Source: Desulfarculales bacterium UBA696 (GTDB taxonomy: Bacteria > Desulfobacterota > Syntrophobacteria > Syntrophobacterales > Syntrophobacteraceae). Taken from it: 27,875 nt of DNA. Positions 14,148 through 20,407 of the stretch are shown here, in pieces. A model generated the notes under the pieces. It was not told where the DNA came from and did no database searches. It saw only the letters and a list, made by a program, of their open reading frames with translations. Made by a program: the position numbers and the translations under genes. The stretch is taken from assembly GCA_002298995.1 (NCBI GenBank), contig DBMO01000036.1, positions 1 to 27,875 of the forward strand, in the 5' to 3' direction. The stretch's first letter is position 1, and each line of letters opens with the position of its first letter.

Positions 14148-15935
14148 ATGCAGGATGAACCTCCAAGATTTCCCGACCAGGAAGCCCTCGAAAAGGAGCT
14201 TAGCGACTACCTTTCGAAAAAATATGGCTATCGGATAAAGGTGATCTCCCCCATGGCGGCATCAGTCCAGCCGCCGGAGACGCCGCTGGAAGCCGACAAG
14301 TCCGGTGGCATCCAGAATATCAGGTTCGACCTGAAACCCGAGGAGTTGGAAGACTACCTGAACCAATACGTGATCCGCCAGGAGGAACCGAAGGCGATAC
14401 TGGCCACAAAAATCTGCACGCACTACAACCGGATAAAATACCTGCATAGCCGGGCGCGTTTTGGCGGCGAGCCGATGGTTGGAAGGATCAAGAACAACAT
14501 CCTTTTGATCGGCCCGACGGGGGTCGGCAAGACTTACCTCGTAAAACTCATTGCGCAGAGGCTCGGGGTCCCCTTCGTTAAAGGGGATGCCACCAAGTTC
14601 AGTGAAACCGGTTACGTCGGCGGAGACGTCGAGGACCTTGTGCGCGAGCTGGTGATCCAGGCAAATGATGACATAGAACTTGCGGAACATGGGATAATTT
14701 ACGTCGATGAGATAGACAAAATCGCTTCCTCGCAGCACCTCATCGGCCCGGACGTGTCCCGCACGGGCGTGCAAAGGGCCCTGCTGAAGCCGATGGAAGA
14801 AACGGAGGTGGACCTCAAGGTGGCCCACGATCCTGTCTCACAGATCCAGGCAATCGAGCAGTACCGCAAGACGGGCAAGCGCGAGAAACGCACGGTGAAT
14901 ACCAAAAACATTCTTTTCATAATGAGCGGCGCCTTTAACGGTCTTGCCGAGATAGTCAAAAGACGGCTCCAGAAACAGGAAATCGGCTTCGGCGCGCAGA
15001 TTCACAGCCGCGAAAACGACTACAAGTTCCTCCAGCACGTAAAAGCCGAGGACCTCATAAGCTACGGATTTGAAAGTGAGTTTGTCGGCCGAATCCCGGT
15101 GGTGGCAGTCCTGGAGCCGCTGGACATCGATGATCTTTACATGATCCTCAAAAACCCCAAAAACCCGATCGTCCTTGGAAAGAAGGAGGACTTCCGAAGC
15201 TACGGGATAGACATCAGGTTCGAGGATGCCGCCCTCCGGCTTCTTGCCGAGAAGGCGTTCCCGGAAAAAACCGGCGCAAGGGGATTGGTCAGCGTGCTCG
15301 AAAAGGTCGTACTCCCATTTGAAAAGAAGCTGCCTTCTTCCGGAATACGCCACTTGGCCATCACGGGTCCGATGGTGGAAAACCCGGACTCGGAGCTGGT
15401 TAGGCTGATGGATGCCGAGAGCACCCCCGAGCGCATGGAAGTATACGAGAATCTGCTTCGGGAAGAAAAAGCGGCGGTTCGCGCCCGTGTACTCCAGGTG
15501 AGGAAAAAATTCGCCGAGGAATTCCCCATGGTTTTTTCGGCGGAACGGACCGAGATGGTCGTGGACCATCACGTGACCACGGGCATAGACGTGGAAAAGA
15601 TTCTCGAAGAAGTGCTGGTGCTCTACAACCAGGTGAGGATGTTCGAGGCCGATTTTTACGAAAAGCACGGATTCAAGGTCCGCTTCGAGGAGGAGGCGGT
15701 GAATGCGATCATCTCTCTTGCCCTGCGGGAAGATAACACTGCCACTGACATCTGCCGCCGCATCTCGGCTGATTTCGACTACGGCTTCCGGCTTATATCG
15801 GAACGCACGGGCCAGTCGCAATTCGTGCTGCCCAGGGCCGCCGTGGACGACTACCAGAACTACCTCGACGAACTCATCCGGGAAAGCTACAGGCAAAATC
15901 CGCTAAAACCGGGCGAACTCGCGAAGGAAAGGTAA
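14148..15935 (+). CDS. ClpX-like AAA+ unfoldase with C-terminal extension
   Basis: A 595-aa protein; E. coli ClpX has 424. It lacks the N-terminal zinc-binding domain. The AAA+ core is complete: Walker A GPTGVGKT (122-129), pore loop GYVG (155-158), Walker B IIYVDEID (183-190), the IGF loop used to dock ClpP (279-281), EFVGRIPVVA (311-320) and sensor-2 GARGL (376-380). An extension of about 185 residues follows; part of it (about 508-550, GFKVRFEEEAVNAIISLAL) resembles the AAA+ small domain at 353-372 (GIDIRFEDAALRLLAEKAF), so it may be a degenerate second copy. The ATG at 14148 has GGAAGGAG upstream. No clpP is present; the neighbour is the divergent Lon-like gene. It likely unfolds proteins; the partner protease is uncertain. 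Confidence 0.9.
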   Translation: MQDEPPRFPDQEALEKELSDYLSKKYGYRIKVISPMAASVQPPETPLEADKSGGIQNIRFDLKPEELEDYLNQYVIRQEEPKAILATKICTHYNRIKYLHSRARFGGEPMVGRIKNNILLIGPTGVGKTYLVKLIAQRLGVPFVKGDATKFSETGYVGGDVEDLVRELVIQANDDIELAEHGIIYVDEIDKIASSQHLIGPDVSRTGVQRALLKPMEETEVDLKVAHDPVSQIQAIEQYRKTGKREKRTVNTKNILFIMSGAFNGLAEIVKRRLQKQEIGFGAQIHSRENDYKFLQHVKAEDLISYGFESEFVGRIPVVAVLEPLDIDDLYMILKNPKNPIVLGKKEDFRSYGIDIRFEDAALRLLAEKAFPEKTGARGLVSVLEKVVLPFEKKLPSSGIRHLAITGPMVENPDSELVRLMDAESTPERMEVYENLLREEKAAVRARVLQVRKKFAEEFPMVFSAERTEMVVDHHVTTGIDVEKILEEVLVLYNQVRMFEADFYEKHGFKVRFEEEAVNAIISLALREDNTATDICRRISADFDYGFRLISERTGQSQFVLPRAAVDDYQNYLDELIRESYRQNPLKPGELAKER

Positions 15936-16020
15936 TGGTAATGGGGGTGCGGACGGTATCTCTCACCGCGGAGGCGCTGAGATCTTGAGATAGTGAAAAG
16001 GATCAATGAAGGATAAAGCC

Positions 16021-16051
16021 GGGGCGGACACGGCTTTGCCGTGTCCGCCCC
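16021..16051. terminator. Strong hairpin between convergent genes
   Basis: A perfect 14-bp GC-rich stem (GGGGCGGACACGGC and its reverse complement, 16021-16034/16038-16051) with a ttt loop lies between the ClpX-like gene on plus and the GcvH-like gene on minus. On plus it is followed by the T-containing atttcttcc. It probably terminates both convergent genes, although neither side has a perfect T-run. Confidence 0.65.
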
Positions 16052-16146
16052 ATTTCTTCCAGGATGCATACAGCCCGAGCTAAATATCAGGTCTATCCGA
16101 GTACTTCGCGCTGAAACCGCCGTACGGACGTCCAGCCGGCAGGCTT

Positions 16147-17046
16147 CTATTCGAGAAATTCCTCGACCAGCTTTTTCCAACCGATTTCCGGCGCGTCTTT
16201 TACGACGTCGCTGGCGGTTTCGGTGCCGGCGGCAACCAGCGAAAATGCCCCTTCCGAGGCCAGCATGGCGTTCAGGGTCATTGCCGAGTCTTCGATCCAG
16301 GATTTGCCTTCGGCGTCAAAGAACAGGTTCTTGAGGTTTTCTTTCAGATTTGTGGGCTGAATCAGCATGAGCCAGCCGTCTTCGTAGGGTGAGGCATTGG
16401 CGAGACCCGCCTTTTCGAGCACTTTCTGGTTAACTTCCAGCACGACTCCGTCAACCGGGCAGATGACCGCGGCTTTGTTTTCATCGCGCTTGAGAATGAC
16501 CGCGGGGCCGCCCTGGCTCACTTTAGAGCCCGGAAGGGGCGCTTCGATTGCATCTTGTTGGCCGAGAAGCCGGAGCGCAAAATCGTCCAGCCCGATTCTC
16601 ACTACCCCGCCGTATTCTACCCGTGCCCAGGTGTGCGCGCGGTGATAGTAGTAGTTCTTGGCAATCTCGTATCCCTGTGCATCGGCATGCTCGGATTTCA
16701 CTTTGGTCGGGGCAATGCCGGAATCTTCTATCATCTGTTCGACCGGGCAGTTCGCGCAGCTGTCGTGAGAGCAGAGGCAGTAGGAGAGGCGGCCGCTGAG
16801 CATGTGGCGGCACTGGCCCTGCGGCATGATGCTCATCATGCTGCCCGTGCATGCCCCGGCCTTTCCGCTGGCGCGACACTCTTTTTCGAGCACGCCCAGG
16901 GCGGTCTTCTCAATGGAACATCCAAGGCAGTCAAAGGCGTTAGTGCACTCAGTGGACTCGATCACGCCGGCTTTGCTCCAGATGCACTGCGTATTGGGCA
17001 TCGAAAAAACCACCGGTCCCGTTTCCTTGCGGCCCTTTTCGTCCAT
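16147..17046 (-). CDS. GcvH-like lipoyl-domain protein with N-terminal cysteine cluster
   Basis: A 299-aa protein combining a cysteine-rich N-terminus with a glycine-cleavage H-protein-like domain. Eleven cysteines fall in the first 100 residues (21, 34, 40, 43, 57, 66, 79, 90, 92, 97, 100), including FDCLGC and CLCSHDSCANCP, suggesting metal or Fe-S binding. From about residue 135 (HTWARVEYGGVVRIGL) it follows GcvH; K191 in DENKAAVICPVDG aligns with the lipoylated lysine. Residues after about 215 follow the H-protein end, then diverge. No gcvT or gcvP is near, so participation in glycine cleavage is doubtful; related proteins are thought to act as lipoyl carriers in redox or sulfur metabolism. 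GGGGGA lies upstream of the ATG at 17046. Confidence 0.82.
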   Translation of the reverse strand: MDEKGRKETGPVVFSMPNTQCIWSKAGVIESTECTNAFDCLGCSIEKTALGVLEKECRASGKAGACTGSMMSIMPQGQCRHMLSGRLSYCLCSHDSCANCPVEQMIEDSGIAPTKVKSEHADAQGYEIAKNYYYHRAHTWARVEYGGVVRIGLDDFALRLLGQQDAIEAPLPGSKVSQGGPAVILKRDENKAAVICPVDGVVLEVNQKVLEKAGLANASPYEDGWLMLIQPTNLKENLKNLFFDAEGKSWIEDSAMTLNAMLASEGAFSLVAAGTETASDVVKDAPEIGWKKLVEEFLE

Positions 17047-17578
17047 AACGGTCCCCCTTTCTTATTCTAAAAGTCGCGCGAATTTTTCTACGGCCGTTTT
17101 TGTCAAAATTTTATACTGGTGTAAGAGCAGGATTCAGGCCAAAACTAACTGTTTCCGTGGATATTTGCAAGTGGCGGTTTTTGTTGAAGTTCGGTTGCGT
17201 GTGTCTCCACACGCGTTCCAAGGAATATTATTGCGGGGTTTCACGAATTGGCGCATTTTGCACCAGATTGTATTAATGGCACTATATTGATTGTAAAATC
17301 AACAACATAGGCTCAAGGTGCTTTTTGCCTCACTGTGGTGCAAAATGCAGCAGGGAAATTACCGCATTTTACACCATGGAGCCGATTCATTATCATTTTC
17401 TACGTAAATTCTTTTCTCAAATCCAACATCCGGTCAGGACGGGGCGCCTCCCCCCTGTCCACATTTTTCCAAAATCCGGCTGATTTTGGCCGGCATCTTG
17501 CAACCACCTCGCGGCTGCAATCAGTTTGCGGTCTCAAGTTTCTATCCAGCTTTATGCCCATGAGAACAGGAGCACGCC
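17047..17578. other. Non-coding region upstream of the glycosylation cluster
   Basis: No gene is supported in these 532 bp, which separate the divergent GcvH-like gene from the radical SAM fusion. The region is AT-rich. It holds a 7-bp hairpin GCGTGTG/CACACGC (17197-17214), a TTGATT/AATCAA hairpin (17287-17302) and three copies of GCATTTTGCACCA (listed separately). The cluster promoter is presumably here but was not identified. Confidence 0.65.
17253..17376. repeat. Three copies of GCATTTTGCACCA in alternating orientation
   Basis: The 13-mer gcattttgcacca is at 17253-17265 on plus. An exact inverted copy is at 17336-17348, and a third copy with one change (gcattttacacca) is at 17364-17376 on plus. 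The last two can form a 13-bp stem with one G-T-type mismatch. The arrangement looks like sites for a regulator acting on the downstream cluster; no regulator is identified. Confidence 0.7.
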
Positions 17579-20383
17579 TTGATAAGTTCAGGACTCGTCC
17601 CGACACGCCGGGCTGTAATAGATATCAACCGGCCCTGCAACGCCAAATGCAGGATGTGCTACTACACGTACAGCCAGGACGAAAACTGGTCCAAGCCCTT
17701 CGAAACGGTCCAGCAGGAGTTGCTGGCAGCAAGGGAGCGCGGCGACACTTCGGTGGATTTTACGGGAGGCGAGCCGACAATCTACCCGCAAATGGCCGAG
17801 GTGGTCCAGTTCGCCGAATCGATCGGCCTCCACACGTGCATAATTTCAAACGGCCTGGCATTCGAAAAAGTCAAAAAATTGGCTGAAGCGGGCTGTAGCG
17901 AATGGCTCCTGTCAATTCACGGGTTCGAGGACCAGCAAGACCGGCTGCTAAATGTCAACGGCGCGTGGGACAAGATCAACCGGAGCGCCAGGTTCCTGGT
18001 GGATTGCGGCTGCTTTATCCGCGTCAACTGCACGCTTACCAAATACAATTACCAGGATTTGCCAAGGCTTGCGAGGCATTATCACGAGACGGTCAAACCC
18101 CGTGTCGTAAACTTTATAAATTTCAACCCGCACTACGAGTGGGGCAAGCACCAGCAGCCCGAGATCTTCGAGAGGCTAAACGAGGTTCAGGTAAAAGCCT
18201 CCGAGGTGGAGCCCTACCTCAGGGATGCCATCAATTACCTCGATGACAAAAACTACTGGGTGAACGTCAGATATTTTCCGCTCTGCCGGCTCAAGGGGCT
18301 GGAGTCCCACGTCTGCAACAATCCACAGGTGATGTTCGATCCTTTCGAATGGGACTACGGAATTGCCCCCAAGACAGTCGATGCCTACATGGCGCAGGGT
18401 AGGGATTTTCAAAACAGGATAAACACCAACAAAGGGGCGTGCGCCCAGTGCGGGATGCTCAACGTCTGCGGAGGTCTTCACGGAAATTACGCCCAGCTTC
18501 ACGGCTTTTCGGAACTCGACCCTTACAGGGAGCAAAGCGACTATCCATATCATTTCAGGTCCGACCTCGCGGCCGACATAGTTGTCCCGGCCTACAAGCC
18601 CAACGAGCACCTGCGGAGGCTCCTGGCTGAAATCGCCGAGAAGAGCGTTCCGCCCTACAACGTGATCGTGTTGGGCAGGCAGCAGAGTGCGGCAAGGAAC
18701 CGCAACCAGGGGCTTAGGGCATCGCAAAACCCATATATCATCATGTGCGACGACGACATCGCGAATTTGAGCCCCGGTTGGAACAGAGACCTCGTACTGG
18801 CTCTTAAGGAAAATCCGGAGATCACCGCCCTCTCGGCGCGCCTCATGGCAGCCGACGGCTCTGTTGGACGCAACACGGCAAATAATTACGACCTCAAGCC
18901 CAAGATAGCCGAAGTGGACATGATTCCGACGGCGTGCTGCATTTTCAGGCAAAACGAAGTCTGGTTCGACGAGCGCTACATCAGGGCGGGCTGGGAAGAT
19001 ACCGATTACTTCATGCAGCTTCGTCAAAAATACGGCGGCAAACTGGCAATTGCCAACACGATCAGGGTTACGCACCTCAACGAGGAAAAGAATGGCGGCG
19101 GAGTCGAGAACCAGCATAACCGCGACTTGTGGTTTGCCAAGTGGGCGCCTGAGGAGTGCGAGAGAGACCCTGCCGAGGTCCTCGGGCAGGCCGGCTCGCC
19201 GATTTCGGAGCCTCCCGGAGCTGGAAGGAAGAAAATGGAAGTGAAAAGGCCGGAAACGGCGTGCAAAACCGCGAAGGAGGAACCCATGCGGGAATGGTTC
19301 GAAAAGGGAGAGAACGCGCTTTCGAAAAACAGGCCGGCCGATGCCGTTGAATGTTTCGATAAGGTCCTCAGGGAAGATCCCTTCAATGCCAGGGCGCACA
19401 CGGGGCTAAGCCGGGCCTACTGGGAGCAGGGAAGGACCGAGGATGCGCTAAACAGCCTCACCCGCGCACTCGAACTCGAACCCGACGACAGGGAGATAAC
19501 CCTCCAATGTGCCCGCGTTTTCGGAGCGCTGGGAAAGCAGGACTTCGCGGACGAGGTCCTCAAGTCATACCTGGAGCGAAATCCTGGCGATGCCGGGATA
19601 CTGTCCGCGCTGAACTCATCCCATGCTCCGATCCGGTCCGCCTGCCCCGATGAATTTAGTACCGCGGAAATTTTGAGAAAACAGGGCGAGATGGAGTTTG
19701 AGCGCGGAAGGGCCGACCGTGCGGTGGTCTGCTTCGAGATGGCAATTGAAAAGGACCCCACCTTAGCCGAGGCACACAGCGACCTGGGCGTTATTTACCA
19801 GCAGAGTGGAAATCTCAACGAAGCCCTCGAGCATTTCTGCAAGGCCCTCGAACTTAGGCCCGACGATCCCGAAATACTTGGCAACAGCGCCCGTGCGCTT
19901 TCCCAGGCCGGTGAATGCGAATCCGCGGCGGAACTTTTCCGTCACTACCTGCGGCGGCGCCCCGAGGATGAGGAGGCGTGGAGCGAATACGAATCCATCG
20001 TCAGACAGAGCGCGGCCGCCCAATGGAACTCCGATGCCTGTTCGCCCGAGGTTGCCCGAATCTATATTGAAACCGCAACGAAACTCATGGCCGCTAAAGA
20101 CCTTACCGGGTCCGCGGAGGCGGTCGAGAGGGCGCTAAGGATGGTCCCCGGCGCACCCGATGCGATGTTTGTCCTTGCATCCCTTCACAACGAAATCGGG
20201 CAGAAAGACGAGGCCCTAAGCGTTCTCGAACAGGCACTCGAAACCGATCCCTCGAACAAGGATTGCAATGCTCTCCTGAAATCAATCCGCAACGGAGACG
20301 GGCCGCCCGCGGCGAGCAAACCACCAAAGGGCGCGAAGGAAAAGGGAAAAGTCGCGGCCGCAAGCCAGCAGACCGCGGCCTGA
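17579..20383 (+). CDS. Radical SAM/SPASM-like + GT2-like glycosyltransferase + TPR fusion
   Basis: A 934-aa three-part protein. Residues 10-330 form a radical SAM domain: CNAKCRMC (cluster cysteines C20, C24, C27), GGEP (63-66), and a SPASM-like cysteine set (C236, C246, C288, C291, C297 in CAQCGMLNVCGG) for auxiliary Fe-S. Residues about 332-530 resemble a GT-A glycosyltransferase: ADIVVPAYKPNEHL, a DDD metal motif (391-393), and GWEDTDYFMQLR (471-482) like the catalytic ED loop. Residues about 570-910 are tetratricopeptide repeats, then a lysine/alanine-rich tail. The start is a TTG with AGGAG six bases upstream. It heads the gene run ending in flagellin. A role in modifying flagellin or its glycan is inferred; no reaction can be assigned. 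Confidence 0.85.
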   Translation: MISSGLVPTRRAVIDINRPCNAKCRMCYYTYSQDENWSKPFETVQQELLAARERGDTSVDFTGGEPTIYPQMAEVVQFAESIGLHTCIISNGLAFEKVKKLAEAGCSEWLLSIHGFEDQQDRLLNVNGAWDKINRSARFLVDCGCFIRVNCTLTKYNYQDLPRLARHYHETVKPRVVNFINFNPHYEWGKHQQPEIFERLNEVQVKASEVEPYLRDAINYLDDKNYWVNVRYFPLCRLKGLESHVCNNPQVMFDPFEWDYGIAPKTVDAYMAQGRDFQNRINTNKGACAQCGMLNVCGGLHGNYAQLHGFSELDPYREQSDYPYHFRSDLAADIVVPAYKPNEHLRRLLAEIAEKSVPPYNVIVLGRQQSAARNRNQGLRASQNPYIIMCDDDIANLSPGWNRDLVLALKENPEITALSARLMAADGSVGRNTANNYDLKPKIAEVDMIPTACCIFRQNEVWFDERYIRAGWEDTDYFMQLRQKYGGKLAIANTIRVTHLNEEKNGGGVENQHNRDLWFAKWAPEECERDPAEVLGQAGSPISEPPGAGRKKMEVKRPETACKTAKEEPMREWFEKGENALSKNRPADAVECFDKVLREDPFNARAHTGLSRAYWEQGRTEDALNSLTRALELEPDDREITLQCARVFGALGKQDFADEVLKSYLERNPGDAGILSALNSSHAPIRSACPDEFSTAEILRKQGEMEFERGRADRAVVCFEMAIEKDPTLAEAHSDLGVIYQQSGNLNEALEHFCKALELRPDDPEILGNSARALSQAGECESAAELFRHYLRRRPEDEEAWSEYESIVRQSAAAQWNSDACSPEVARIYIETATKLMAAKDLTGSAEAVERALRMVPGAPDAMFVLASLHNEIGQKDEALSVLEQALETDPSNKDCNALLKSIRNGDGPPAASKPPKGAKEKGKVAAASQQTAA

Positions 20384-20407
20384 AACCGGACCGGATAAAC
20401 GAAGGCG

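Noticed and set aside
14838..15896. 352-codon open frame antisense to the ClpX-like gene
   Set aside because: A high-GC shadow frame; nothing in its translation resembles a protein family.
17276..17291. Sigma-54 promoter at TGGCACTATATTGATT
   Set aside because: The -24 box is perfect, but the downstream GC is missing at the required spacing (GG-N10-AT instead of GG-N10-GC).
17253..17348. NtrC enhancer sites (TGCACCA/TGGTGCA)
   Set aside because: The half-sites are about 70 bp apart instead of the close inverted pair NtrC needs.
18176..19399. 407-codon open frame antisense to the radical SAM fusion
   Set aside because: It lacks motifs and lies wholly inside a gene with clear catalytic motifs on the other strand.
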